Shown piece by piece: positions 11,251 to 20,431 of a DNA stretch of 64,000 nucleotides. Source of the DNA: Flagellimonas spongiicola (GTDB taxonomy: Bacteria > Bacteroidota > Bacteroidia > Flavobacteriales > Flavobacteriaceae). A program made the translations under genes and the position numbers. The first letter of the stretch is position 1. Every line of letters begins with the position of its first letter. The notes below the pieces were generated by a model, which worked only from the letters and a program-made list of their open reading frames with translations, ran no database searches and was not told where the DNA came from. The stretch spans positions 496,001 to 560,000 of the forward strand of contig NZ_JAMFMA010000002.1 of the NCBI RefSeq assembly GCF_023502425.1, given 5' to 3'.

Positions 11251-11323
11251 TAAAGGTATGAAATAGAAAGGTCGGTTGATAGATAAATTATATTAATATA
11301 TTATCTAAACATAAATGTTATCT
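11251..11323 (-). promoter_or_regulatory. Candidate katG promoter and peroxide-regulator operator
   Basis: The 314-bp gap 11214-11527 holds control sequence for two divergent genes. On the katG side there is a -7-like box TACCTTTA (complement of 11251-11258) and, upstream of it, an inverted pair AGATAA (11281-11286) / TTATCT (11301-11306), a perfect 12-bp palindrome TATATTAATATA (11289-11300) and a further TTATCT at 11318-11323. The arrangement resembles an OxyR- or PerR-type operator, but which regulator binds is not shown. Confidence 0.4.
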
Positions 11324-11403
11324 ATATGTCTTTAAGGGATAAAAATGGCTATTGACGGCTGTTTTTTGGCAGATATGCCCCTTTTTATGGTAGAAATATC
11401 CGT

Positions 11404-11411
11404 TATCTTTG
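11404..11411 (+). promoter_or_regulatory. -7 box TATCTTTG for the secreted DinB gene
   Basis: A perfect match to the Bacteroidota -7 consensus TAnnTTTG. No convincing -33 element was found at the normal distance. It implies a leader of about 110 nt before the ATG at 11528. Confidence 0.45.
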
Positions 11412-11527
11412 AATACATCAATAGAATTCAAAGAAATATAAAGTGGATTGTTGTCCAATTTTGTTTCGGTGAATCGTCAATACTCTGTAGTAAACAAATA
11501 CCATTAGTAATATAAAAACCATCACAG

Positions 11528-12142
11528 ATGAAAAAACTAATTATCCCTATTGTTGCCTTGTTGCTTTTTAGTTTCACGGCGGATACAAATAAACTAACCG
11601 ATGATGATCGGAAAATGGTTGTTGACCATCTCAAAAAAACAAGAGATCACATGTCAAAAATCCTGAAAGGGCTTAGTGACGAACAATTGAACTTTCAACC
11701 GGAAGAAGAGGCTTGGTCAATAGCAGATTGTTTGGAGCATATTACCATTTCAGAAAATGCCTTTGGTGGTTTGATTCAAAAAACGGTTGCTGCTGGTCCA
11801 AACCCAAGTTTGAAGGATTCCGTGAAATTAGATGATCAAGCGTTATTGGGTATTATACTAGATCGTTCCAACAAGGTAAAAACCTCAGAACCATTTGAGC
11901 CTAGCGGAAAATTTGGTTCGGCCGAGGAAACCTTAAAAACGTTCATGAGCAAGAGAGCTGAACATATTGCTTATATGGAAAGTACCGATGATGACTTGAG
12001 AAGATTATACAATAGTGACCTTCCTTTTGGAACTATAGATGGTGTACAATTGATACTTTTCATGTCTGGTCATACCGAAAGACATGTTAATCAAATGGAG
12101 GAAATCATGACCAATAGGTTTTTTCCGGAAAATGTTGACTAA
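11528..12142 (+). CDS. DinB superfamily protein with signal peptide
   Basis: A 204-aa protein with an N-terminal signal sequence (about residues 1-18, ending FSFTADT) followed by a DinB four-helix bundle. The putative metal-binding histidines are visible in CLEHITISE (about residue 80) and SGHTERHVNQ near the C-terminus. DinB/YfiT proteins are metal-dependent; many are thiol transferases but most are uncharacterised. Export is unusual for this fold, although a second exported DinB lies at 56765. The gene ends at its own terminator (12165-12191). Confidence 0.88.
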   Translation: MKKLIIPIVALLLFSFTADTNKLTDDDRKMVVDHLKKTRDHMSKILKGLSDEQLNFQPEEEAWSIADCLEHITISENAFGGLIQKTVAAGPNPSLKDSVKLDDQALLGIILDRSNKVKTSEPFEPSGKFGSAEETLKTFMSKRAEHIAYMESTDDDLRRLYNSDLPFGTIDGVQLILFMSGHTERHVNQMEEIMTNRFFPENVD

Positions 12143-12164
12143 GCTATCCTTAACAATATTTGGC

Positions 12165-12191
12165 AAACCCTTTCCTTTTAGGAAGGGGTTT
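12165..12191 (+). terminator. Terminator after DinB gene
   Basis: A 12-bp stem AAACCCTTTCCT / AGGAAGGGGTTT with a TTT loop (one G-U pair), 22 bp past the stop at 12142 and 34 bp before the next start. It separates the DinB and SYLF genes into two units. Confidence 0.75.
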
Positions 12192-12225
12192 ATTGTTTAA
12201 TTTTGATACCATAAAAGAAAGGAAC

Positions 12226-12756
12226 ATGAGACTATTGAAATCCGTTGTATTGGTGGGATTGCTATTATTCGCCTTTACGTCCAACGCCCAGAGTAAGAAA
12301 GATCGTAAGATTATGAATGATGCCAAAAAGGCAAAAAAGGCACTATTAAAAGCGGATAGTGGTCTCCAGCGTTTTTTTGACAACTCAGCCGGTTATGTGC
12401 TTTTCCCCAATGTTGGTAAAGGTGGTTTTATAGTAGGTGGTGCCTCTGGTAATGGTGTGATATATGAAAATGGGACGCCAATTGGTATGGCAGGATTGAA
12501 AAAACTGAACATTGGTCTACAAGCAGGTGGACAAGCCATTATAGAGGTCATCTTTTTTGAAACCCCTGTTGATTTGGAACGATTCAAGGGCGGTAAATTC
12601 CAGTTTGCGGCAGAGACCTCTGCAGTTGCCTTAAAATCCGGAATTGCATTTAATGCCAAATACAAAGATGGTGTTGCCGTTTTTGCCTTACCAAAAGCCG
12701 GATTAATGGCAGATGCCTCTGTGGGTGGCCAAAAGTTTAGCTATAAGCCGTTTTAG
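12226..12756 (+). CDS. Secreted SYLF (YSC84-type) lipid-binding domain protein
   Basis: A 176-aa protein with a signal peptide (to about residue 20, ...TSNAQS) followed by a compact SYLF domain. Typical features are SAGYVLFPNVGKGGF, GGASGNGVIYE, an aromatic stretch VIFFETP and a GLMADASVGG end. SYLF domains bind phosphoinositides in eukaryotes; in bacteria the exported copies are probably periplasmic lipid-associated proteins of unknown role. The frame extends 22 codons further upstream, but ATG 12226 is preceded by GAAAGGA and begins the signal peptide, so it is chosen. The next feature is a strong hairpin shared with the convergent lipoprotein. Confidence 0.9.
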   Translation: MRLLKSVVLVGLLLFAFTSNAQSKKDRKIMNDAKKAKKALLKADSGLQRFFDNSAGYVLFPNVGKGGFIVGGASGNGVIYENGTPIGMAGLKKLNIGLQAGGQAIIEVIFFETPVDLERFKGGKFQFAAETSAVALKSGIAFNAKYKDGVAVFALPKAGLMADASVGGQKFSYKPF

Positions 12757-12798
12757 TCAATTTCAATTAGACGAAGTTTTCTGAAATCAGATATAAGA

Positions 12799-12827
12799 TA
12801 ATCCGCCCCCAAATTGGGGGCGGATTA
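12799..12827. terminator. Strong bidirectional hairpin
   Basis: A perfect 12-bp GC-rich stem TAATCCGCCCCC / GGGGGCGGATTA with an AAATT loop, between the convergent stops at 12756 and 12832. T runs are weak on both sides, but position and stability support termination. Confidence 0.75.
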
Positions 12828-12831
12828 CAAT

Positions 12832-13251
12832 TTAATTGCCTAAATCTTCATCGTTAATTGTATAACTATAGACAAAATGGTTTTTCGAAGGTTCTGTGAC
12901 TTCCCAGTATTCATCGATATTAAAGATATTCTTACCTTGTGTATTAGGCTTATAAACCTGCAATATCTCATCTGACATGTCTGTGATATAAATTGAATCG
13001 AATACTTGTAGTGAAAATGCTACATTACCTATTCCTGAATCAGAGCCTAATCTAGCGTAGCTAGTTTTTCCTCTACTTGCCACTAATATGAATTCAGTCT
13101 GATTTGGCATCTCTGTTAAAATTTGAGAACTCACAAAACTAATCCTAAGGCTTAAATCAGTATTATTATTTATTACGGCATCTAAACTCTCAGATGGGTC
13201 ACAGGCTATTAAGAGTGAAGTCAAAAACCAACTTAAAATTACATTTCTCAT
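12832..13251 (-). CDS. Small lipoprotein, unknown, partner of zincin lipoprotein
   Basis: A 139-aa protein with a lipoprotein signal peptide ending LIAC (Cys17), then about 120 residues predicted as beta strands (LSLRISFVSSQIL, AFSLQVFDSIYITD, HFVYSYTIND). I recognise no family. The start lies 18 bp after the stop of the zincin gene (13270-15120), so the two are almost certainly co-transcribed. Similar size, export route and adjacency would fit an inhibitor, chaperone or accessory subunit of the peptidase, but nothing in the sequence proves that. Confidence 0.8.
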   Translation of the reverse strand: MRNVILSWFLTSLLIACDPSESLDAVINNNTDLSLRISFVSSQILTEMPNQTEFILVASRGKTSYARLGSDSGIGNVAFSLQVFDSIYITDMSDEILQVYKPNTQGKNIFNIDEYWEVTEPSKNHFVYSYTINDEDLGN

Positions 13252-13269
13252 TTCTTAAATCATTATTAG

Positions 13270-15120
13270 TTAATCCCAATGATACGCTTCAAAAAGGTTT
13301 CTTACGTCGTTAGCAGCTCTATTGCCATTTTCGCTAAGCAATCGATTTCTAAAAGCTTGTGGTGATTCTATACCTGAATCTAATGCATTAAAAATATCTG
13401 CAATGCCATAACCTGAAACGTTGTCATTAAATCCCTGTCGAATCAAATCTTCATTATCATCTTCCAAGTCGTTCATTATACCACTAGGAATCCAACCTTC
13501 CCAGGCAAAAAGAGGTCTTCCTTGCCTATTTATTGAAATATTACTTGGTCTTCTAATTGGCTCGAAATTCTCCAATCCCTCTTCAGAAACGATATTGTTA
13601 TCGTTTCCAAACTCTTCTAAGATTAAAGTATATCCACAATGATACGCCCAAGCCTCACCTAAAGCGCATAATCCAAAGTTTTTACCTCGACCATCACCAT
13701 AAGGTCTTTTGGCTTTGGATAAAGTTCCATAGCTAATTATGTAATTAATATATTTTATCCAATACCTACTGCCCACCTTTTTAAAATGGGAAGCATGTGC
13801 CAGTTCGTGGAATGTTACCGAAAAGACGCCATCTGTACCTCTATTGGCGTTGGCCCTAATAATTAGGTCTGGTTGTATAAACTTTAGCATATGAGCTACT
13901 ACATTTGCACTCATATTTAATTTATTTGCCTTGGCCAAAAAAGTCACCACCTTAGATCTGGTGGTAAAACCATACAATCCCCAAACCCTTCTCAGCATAG
14001 GGGCAGAAGATGCTCCTGAACCTCCAAGCGCAACTATTCTTAGGTTACGGTGTGGTCTGCCAATCCCAAATTGTGTGCAATAATCCAAATACCTTCTGGT
14101 TGCATTGTTAACGGTTGCCCAACGCCAGCCAGCAGAATTAGTACGAAAATTAAAATCATGACCAAACTTGCTACGAGATCCCGCTCTAAATCTAGCCGCC
14201 GAAACACTTACTACTGAGGGCCAAATCTTAAACCCACGGTTATTTTTAAAAATTACCGTATAACGAACGTTCCTTCGATATCTTCTATTTACCCTATAAA
14301 AACCTTCAGCATTGGTCCAACCCTTGGCCCATTTAAACCACTTTCTAGTCTTGACCTTTACGCCAACTACAGGATCAAAGTTTCCGCTAACGGTATTTAA
14401 CACTCTAACATGTCCTTGTGGCCTTTGTCTGCTCCTTGCTACTGCTGCTCCATTTCTAGATTGTTCGGCATCAAGGTTTCCGGTGAGCATCAATGCCTCA
14501 TCTTCCAGGTCATATAAGAAATTCTTCGAAATTCCGGTTTTGCCACCAATCGTTGTGGTTTTCATTTCTTCATGTTCCTCTTCTTCACCTAAATCAGATG
14601 CTTCAATAAGAAATAAATCCTCTAGTTTTTCATATTTAATACTTTCGTGAAAATGGTAATTTTCAACAACGGAAGTGTAAAGCCACCGTGCACCATCCAA
14701 CTCTGACCCCTCATCTAAATAGTGGTCACCATCTTCCACAATTTCCACGTCCAAAGGAACAACCGATAAATTAAGGGAGTCGGCCAAAAGTAAACTTTTT
14801 TGTTCATCGTTCTCAACCCAAAACCTCACATAGTAATCGGTAGTGCTAATGTCATTTGAATCTTTAAAGGTTTTGGCCGCGTAGGTCTTTTTTGACACCT
14901 TGTTCTTTTTCAGTAAGCGGTCATAAGCCCGCCGCATATTCTCGACAGAATATGGATTCTCCAATTTTTCGCCAATCTTGATCATCCGTGCAGTGTCCGG
15001 TTCCTGTAGCTCGACATCTTGCGTTTCCTTGGTTTGCATCTCCTCTTTTTGGCAAGAGACTAGCCAACAAAATACAACTGTCATGCTCACAACAGCCCAA
15101 AACATTTTTGTGTTTTTCAT
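13270..15120 (-). CDS. Putative zinc metallopeptidase lipoprotein (HExxHxxH)
   Basis: A 616-aa lipoprotein with lipobox LVSC (Cys23). The N-terminal third is acidic and helical. A carboxypeptidase-regulatory-like beta domain follows at about residues 235-300 (VVGVKVKTRKWF and the GWTNAEGFYRV stretch). The C-terminal half carries a zincin signature HELAHASH at His438-Glu439, His442 and His445. Glu489 in GEAWAYH lies about 50 residues later and is a plausible third ligand. The metallopeptidase call is by motif; I cannot place it in a named family. It is followed 18 bp later by the small lipoprotein gene and preceded by the DUF5689/LTD lipoprotein gene 47 bp away, so all three may be one transcript. 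Confidence 0.8.
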   Translation of the reverse strand: MKNTKMFWAVVSMTVVFCWLVSCQKEEMQTKETQDVELQEPDTARMIKIGEKLENPYSVENMRRAYDRLLKKNKVSKKTYAAKTFKDSNDISTTDYYVRFWVENDEQKSLLLADSLNLSVVPLDVEIVEDGDHYLDEGSELDGARWLYTSVVENYHFHESIKYEKLEDLFLIEASDLGEEEEHEEMKTTTIGGKTGISKNFLYDLEDEALMLTGNLDAEQSRNGAAVARSRQRPQGHVRVLNTVSGNFDPVVGVKVKTRKWFKWAKGWTNAEGFYRVNRRYRRNVRYTVIFKNNRGFKIWPSVVSVSAARFRAGSRSKFGHDFNFRTNSAGWRWATVNNATRRYLDYCTQFGIGRPHRNLRIVALGGSGASSAPMLRRVWGLYGFTTRSKVVTFLAKANKLNMSANVVAHMLKFIQPDLIIRANANRGTDGVFSVTFHELAHASHFKKVGSRYWIKYINYIISYGTLSKAKRPYGDGRGKNFGLCALGEAWAYHCGYTLILEEFGNDNNIVSEEGLENFEPIRRPSNISINRQGRPLFAWEGWIPSGIMNDLEDDNEDLIRQGFNDNVSGYGIADIFNALDSGIESPQAFRNRLLSENGNRAANDVRNLFEAYHWD

Positions 15121-15167
15121 AATTTGAATTTTTAAATGTTATTGGGGTATGCTGCGATATTTTCATT

Positions 15168-16535
15168 TTAGTAGTGTTGTTTAGGTGTAAAATCTTCGGG
15201 GGCCAATTGCGGTTGCTTTATGGTGCCAGCATCTCCTGTGTCGTTGTAGATTGTCCATTCTGAAAAAGTATAGTTTGGATTTCCTTTGGTGACTTCCGGA
15301 TTTCTTATGGCCCGGCCATCTTCAAATTCATGATTGGTTCCTGAACCGTCTTCACCAACAACACCAAACACATCTATCAACTTTCCAAAGGGATCTACAA
15401 GTTCTAGATTATCATCCCCATTGGAATCTGCGGGGCTATTGGTAGAAACACCCAAATCGGGTGCAAAACCATAAACTAGTTCAAATTCTTCTGCATTAGG
15501 TGAAATAACCAAGGTGCTTTCTGCTTCAATCATCAATCCAGATAAATCTAATTCAGAACTGATTTCTGTTTTATCATTGGTATATCTTCTTAAAGTCCAC
15601 AGGTTTAAATTCAAGGGTTCGGAAGCAGAATTGTATAATTCCACAAATCGGGCTCCAGTATTGTTATCCGGGTCGGCCAATTCTGATATGAAAACGGATT
15701 CTGAAGTGAACTCCGTGATTATTTCAGGGCAACGAGGTCCGTCAAATTCCAAATCATTCAAATCCCGAATTATCAAATGTATTTCGTCACCTTCCTTTTT
15801 TACAATACCCGTTATGCTTCCATTTCCATTAGGTATCGGACTAGCTTGAAAATCGGAATAGCCACTTGTTTTTACTGTCACAATAGCAGCTTCACAGTCT
15901 ACTAAACTTCTGTTTGTTTCCTCTTTAGGTTCTGCAAAGGTCAACCCAAGTTCAGCATCAATGAACTCAACTCCTTTAAGCTCTATCAAGGTGTTGTTCT
16001 CTAGTGTTTGCATATCCGAAATTGAAATGATCCTCGGTTTTATCATTTGTGCTTGATCGCAACTCAAAGCAATATGTTCTTTTGCTGTAAGCGCTGGTAA
16101 TCTCCCTACGGATAGGTTACCAAAAGAAGAAAATGTACTTCCCAAGTTTATTGTGTTATTTGATTTCCCTACAAAGAGTCCCTGTAAATCAATTATCACT
16201 TTACTTCCTTCAGGGTAAAACAAATGGGACTGATTCAGTTCAGCTTTAAAGACAATCCCAAATGAAGGATTTTCAGGTTTATCTTGAAGGTATATTTCAT
16301 TAAAGAAGTTTCCAGCCTTGTCAGATGAAATTACCCAAGCTTCCAAAAATAATTCTTCTTGAATTTGAACAACCCCATTTTCAGCAATTAAGGCCAGCTC
16401 ATCAAAGGAGATGAAGTCGAGTTCTTTTTTGGTGCAATTGCTTGATATTACTTCAAAATCATTGCTTGGAACACATGCCAATAAAATCAATACCATACTG
16501 AGGTTGATAAACACATTACGGACTAAGTTCTTCAT
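15168..16535 (-). CDS. Lipoprotein with DUF5689-like and lamin-tail (LTD) domains
   Basis: A 455-aa lipoprotein with lipobox LLAC (Cys21). Residues about 40-235 resemble DUF5689, an OB-fold-like region (LEAWVISSDKAGNFFNEIYLQD, with I-D-L-Q-G-L-F-V-G and LIELKGVEFIDAELG). Residues about 285-415 form a lamin tail domain (VFISELADPDNNTGARFVELYN, then LELVDPFGKLIDVFG). LTD and OB-like domains are frequent on extracellular nucleases and nucleic-acid-binding surface proteins of Bacteroidota. The stop of the upstream TonB receptor is 9 bp away, so this protein is probably the surface partner of that receptor. Confidence 0.85.
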   Translation of the reverse strand: MKNLVRNVFINLSMVLILLACVPSNDFEVISSNCTKKELDFISFDELALIAENGVVQIQEELFLEAWVISSDKAGNFFNEIYLQDKPENPSFGIVFKAELNQSHLFYPEGSKVIIDLQGLFVGKSNNTINLGSTFSSFGNLSVGRLPALTAKEHIALSCDQAQMIKPRIISISDMQTLENNTLIELKGVEFIDAELGLTFAEPKEETNRSLVDCEAAIVTVKTSGYSDFQASPIPNGNGSITGIVKKEGDEIHLIIRDLNDLEFDGPRCPEIITEFTSESVFISELADPDNNTGARFVELYNSASEPLNLNLWTLRRYTNDKTEISSELDLSGLMIEAESTLVISPNAEEFELVYGFAPDLGVSTNSPADSNGDDNLELVDPFGKLIDVFGVVGEDGSGTNHEFEDGRAIRNPEVTKGNPNYTFSEWTIYNDTGDAGTIKQPQLAPEDFTPKQHY

Positions 16536-16544
16536 TGAAAAATT

Positions 16545-19280
16545 TTAAAGATTTATGGCCAAGTTCAAAAAGTATGTTCGCCCATAGCCATACCAATATT
16601 TTGGTCCAAATGATGGACTACCGCTAAGATTATCCTGCACCATCTGATTGTAGTTTCCATTCCTACTTTGCTCATATCCTCCTGATCTATACGTCGAATC
16701 AAATAGGTTATTGATACTCACGAAAGCACTGATGTATTTTTTATTGATCAACCATGATTTTCCACCAACAAGATTGAGCAAATGAATTTCATCAAGTTTT
16801 TCTTGTCCAAGTAATTGGTTGACATTGTCGTGAGATGCCGTTGATGCGTTTTGGCCTGTTTCAGGATCCAACGCAAAACTTTGCGTCCGTTTTATGGTAC
16901 TGAGATTTGCGTAATTGTGATCTAGTAGGTTTGCAGTGGTTCCAATCCACCAATACTTGGGACTTCTATATTCAACACCAAATGCCAAAGCGGTCTGCGG
17001 GCCTTGTGCCAATCGAAGCCCTTTTAAGTTCGCTAGACCCAAATCTGCGTCACCTTCCGTATTGATTAAATCATCTACCTCCCCAGCGGTATCAAAATAA
17101 ATCTCAACATTTGGATTACTGGCATACGCATAGTTTCCTATGTTTCCGACCAGGGTTAATTTAACTTGATTAGAAGCTTGGTACTCCAAACCCCATTCTA
17201 TCCCTTTATGTAATTTATCTACTCCTGTGAGAACTTCTTGGACAAAGTCTGACCCTAACCCCGAATCCACAAAAAAGAAATTAATGTCACTGGTGTGTTG
17301 GAATCTCGTAAAGAAGGATGAGACCCTTCCTCTAAAATCAGGTAAGCTGAAAAAATAGTTGAGGTCAATCGATGTTGCCAACTCATTAGTGATCTCCGGA
17401 TTTACCAAATTGTTTTCCCTTGGATTTACAAATAGATTCTGTGGTGTTGGGTTTCTCTTCAATTGCGATGCATTTAAGGAAAACCAGTGCCTTCCTGTAA
17501 TGAAAAACCGAGCTCCTCCTTTTACATTGAATCCAGGTAATTTTATGGTTTCGCTATCACCAAATGAATTTTCCAAAAATCGTTCATTCTGAAACATACC
17601 TTCACGTTTTACCTCAATGCTGGATATTGATGCAGCTGAATACATGTTGAATCTACTTGAGTCGTATTGTATTTGCACAAAACCGTTTAAATCATTGTAA
17701 TCCAGTTTATAATGGTATCCTATTTTGTTCCCGTATCCTGCTGGTGTTTCAGAGCGTAAATTGTTGTAAGTTTCGGTGAAAGGGTCTTCATCCAAATGAT
17801 ATTGAGCTCCTAGCATATCTGAAATACGAGCATAATTTTCCATTCGCGATTGAGCCAAGCCAGCCCCAAATCCTAACGCCCAATTCGAGGGGAGTGAAAG
17901 ATGAAAACTAGTGGCAGCTACAGCACGTTTTTCAGCAGAGATATCGTCATAAAGTAAATAGGAAGCTTTACCATCTATCGAGTTGTTGTTTGCTTTGTAC
18001 AATTCTTCCCAATTCAATTGAGGATCATTAACCAATGATCGCTCAGCTAAATTGGCATTATTAAAATCAGCACTGATTGAATTATTGATATGATAACTGG
18101 GTAAATATTTATAGTACGTTGGATCCGGATTAGGAGCATCATAATACCCTAATCTACTTTTGGCTGTTTGGCCAATCTGATAATAAACTCCAGTTATCCA
18201 TCGCAATTTATCCGATTGAAAAAAATGACTCGCTAGAAATAACGGCTCATTAATTTCTCGTTCCCTTGAGTTTCTAATAGTTCCCTGTTGTTTACCCCAA
18301 TACGAGTTGTATTGTGTTCCCATCAGTTGCGCAACTTCTTCGGTCAACGCCGGAGATCGACCTCTTCTATTTTTTGCATTGAACGCTCCAAAAACAATAC
18401 TATTCGAATCACTTATTTGATATTCAATGGCGCCAAACAAGGAGTACGCATCATATAGTGTTCCATCAACGTAGCCAGATTGCGCCCATCTTCTTGACGT
18501 CGAAATTGAATAGCTAAATCCAGAATCATTTTGACCCGAATTGTAAGTGGCCATTACCCTATTTTTATAAGTTCGATTGGATGCTGATGTGGAAAGTCGG
18601 AATCCTGGCCTAAATTTGGAAGGTCTAAGATTAATATTCGTATTGCCCAAAATTCCGCCAAACGCATAGCTATTGATCTCCAATCCATTACTGTACGTTT
18701 GGTTTCGAAACACATCATTAAGCCCACCCCAATTGTTCCATTGCGGCCTGCCATCCAATGCTTTATTCATTGGAAGGCCATTGATCATTACGATACCATT
18801 TCTAGAATCATACCCTCTGACTTTGAAAAATGCTTGACCAAAATCAAAGGCAGCACGAGTTAAAAAAACATCTCGCGTAGATTGTAATAAACCCATCGAC
18901 CCGGAAATTAAATCCTCATCATCTGAAAGCTCATTGTCCGAAAGAAGAATTAGGTTTTCCGAATTCTCCAGCGCCATGTCTTGATATAATATGAGTTGGC
19001 CAAGATCCTTAGGCGTTCCATCCAAAATCAATTCAAATGTTTTGGGCTGATAGTCAATTGCCTCAATTTGAAGTAATTGTTTACCCGTTAAACTTGTCGA
19101 GAAGGTGAATTGTCCTAATTCATTGACAAAGTACTTGTGTGAAGTGCCTGAAATCTGAACAAAGGCGTTCGGAATTGCATTATTAGCGGCGTTTAAAACA
19201 TACCCGGTAATTTTTGAGTCCGTTTGGCCGTGTACAACTGCAGTATAGCCAAGAGCCACTAAGAACTTGAAAGTTCTCAT
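16545..19280 (-). CDS. TonB-dependent outer-membrane receptor
   Basis: A 911-aa receptor: signal peptide (to about residue 19, VVHGQ), carboxypeptidase-regulatory-like domain (about 22-100, ITGYVLNAANNAIPNAFVQI), plug domain (about 120-220, with FFKVRGYDSRNGIVMINGLPMN) and a C-terminal beta barrel ending in an aromatic-rich strand (RTYFLNLAINL). Such receptors import large or scarce substrates across the outer membrane using TonB energy. The downstream LTD/DUF5689 lipoprotein and the divergent secreted nuclease (19388) suggest the substrate may be nucleic acid or nucleotide-derived. No SusD homologue is present. Confidence 0.94.
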   Translation of the reverse strand: MRTFKFLVALGYTAVVHGQTDSKITGYVLNAANNAIPNAFVQISGTSHKYFVNELGQFTFSTSLTGKQLLQIEAIDYQPKTFELILDGTPKDLGQLILYQDMALENSENLILLSDNELSDDEDLISGSMGLLQSTRDVFLTRAAFDFGQAFFKVRGYDSRNGIVMINGLPMNKALDGRPQWNNWGGLNDVFRNQTYSNGLEINSYAFGGILGNTNINLRPSKFRPGFRLSTSASNRTYKNRVMATYNSGQNDSGFSYSISTSRRWAQSGYVDGTLYDAYSLFGAIEYQISDSNSIVFGAFNAKNRRGRSPALTEEVAQLMGTQYNSYWGKQQGTIRNSREREINEPLFLASHFFQSDKLRWITGVYYQIGQTAKSRLGYYDAPNPDPTYYKYLPSYHINNSISADFNNANLAERSLVNDPQLNWEELYKANNNSIDGKASYLLYDDISAEKRAVAATSFHLSLPSNWALGFGAGLAQSRMENYARISDMLGAQYHLDEDPFTETYNNLRSETPAGYGNKIGYHYKLDYNDLNGFVQIQYDSSRFNMYSAASISSIEVKREGMFQNERFLENSFGDSETIKLPGFNVKGGARFFITGRHWFSLNASQLKRNPTPQNLFVNPRENNLVNPEITNELATSIDLNYFFSLPDFRGRVSSFFTRFQHTSDINFFFVDSGLGSDFVQEVLTGVDKLHKGIEWGLEYQASNQVKLTLVGNIGNYAYASNPNVEIYFDTAGEVDDLINTEGDADLGLANLKGLRLAQGPQTALAFGVEYRSPKYWWIGTTANLLDHNYANLSTIKRTQSFALDPETGQNASTASHDNVNQLLGQEKLDEIHLLNLVGGKSWLINKKYISAFVSINNLFDSTYRSGGYEQSRNGNYNQMVQDNLSGSPSFGPKYWYGYGRTYFLNLAINL

Positions 19281-19387
19281 AACTTTATGATTGTAGGTTA
19301 ATCAAAATAAAATTTGGGGTTATGGACTTCGTTTTTTGTAGGAATACGAACAATCTTACTTATTTTAAGCCAGAAAACAAAACCCAA

Positions 19388-20425
19388 ATGAAATATTTAA
19401 CCTACACACTTCTAGTGTTTTTCTCATATACCTATGGGCAAAAACAATCAAAGTATACGATTAGAACCGTTGCTTTTTACAACGTTGAAAATCTTTTTGA
19501 CACTAAAAATGATAGTCTGATTTTTGATGATGAACGTACTCCGGATGGAGCATATACATGGACTCCCAAACGATATAACTCAAAAATTAAAAATATTTCC
19601 AAGGTAATATCCCAAATTGGAAAGGAGCACACAGGTACATCTCCAGACATAATTGGTTTATGCGAAGTGGAAAACAAAAGCGTGCTGGAAGACCTAGTAA
19701 GTTATCCTACAATAAAGGACAAGGGCTACGGAATTGTACATTTTGATTCGCCAGACGCTCGAGGCATAGACGTAGCATTGCTATATAAAACCAAAGTTTT
19801 TCTGCCCTCTTCATTCAAAAGTCATCGTTTATTACTGTTTAATGAAATGGGCCACAGAGAATACACCCGCGATCAATTGGTGGTAGGTGGTTATCTTGAT
19901 GGTGAAGAAATCTATTTTATCATTAATCATTGGCCATCCAGAAGAGGCGGTACCACACTTAGTAATCCAAAACGGATTAGAGCTGCATTGTTAAACAAAC
20001 GGATTATGGATTCTTTACAGCGCCAAAATCCAAATGTGAAAGTAATCTGTATGGGTGACCTCAATGATGATCCCAGGGATAATAGTCTCAAAAAAATACT
20101 GAACACTAAGGGTAAACGTTCCAAATTGGATAGTCTTTCCTTGTTTAACCCCATGGAACAAATGTATCGTAGAGGATTAGGTACCTTAGCCTATCGTGAT
20201 AAATGGAATTTTTTTGATCAGTTTATGCTTACCCCTAACTTGCTGTCTGAACATAAAGATTCATATACCTTATGGAAAGCGGGAATATTTGCACCCGCGT
20301 ACATTAAATCCGTTGCAGGAAGGTATAAGGGTTATCCACTTCGCACCTACTCTGGCAAAAACTACACCGGAGGGTACAGCGACCATTTTCCGGTGTATTT
20401 GTTTTTAGTTAAGAAAGCGCAATAA
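19388..20425 (+). CDS. Secreted endonuclease/exonuclease/phosphatase (EEP) family protein
   Basis: A 345-aa protein with a signal peptide (MKYLTYTLLVFFSYTYGQ) and a complete EEP fold: YNVENLFD, the metal-binding Glu in CEVEN, NHWPSRRGG, the catalytic GDLNDDP and the terminal SDHFPV. Family members cleave phosphodiester bonds in DNA, RNA or lipids. The exported location and the receptor next door favour degradation of extracellular nucleic acid. The frame is open to 19322, but ATG 19388 starts the signal peptide. The start lies 107 bp from the divergent receptor start, so both may be controlled from one intergenic region. Confidence 0.93.
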   Translation: MKYLTYTLLVFFSYTYGQKQSKYTIRTVAFYNVENLFDTKNDSLIFDDERTPDGAYTWTPKRYNSKIKNISKVISQIGKEHTGTSPDIIGLCEVENKSVLEDLVSYPTIKDKGYGIVHFDSPDARGIDVALLYKTKVFLPSSFKSHRLLLFNEMGHREYTRDQLVVGGYLDGEEIYFIINHWPSRRGGTTLSNPKRIRAALLNKRIMDSLQRQNPNVKVICMGDLNDDPRDNSLKKILNTKGKRSKLDSLSLFNPMEQMYRRGLGTLAYRDKWNFFDQFMLTPNLLSEHKDSYTLWKAGIFAPAYIKSVAGRYKGYPLRTYSGKNYTGGYSDHFPVYLFLVKKAQ

Positions 20426-20431
20426 AAGGAG

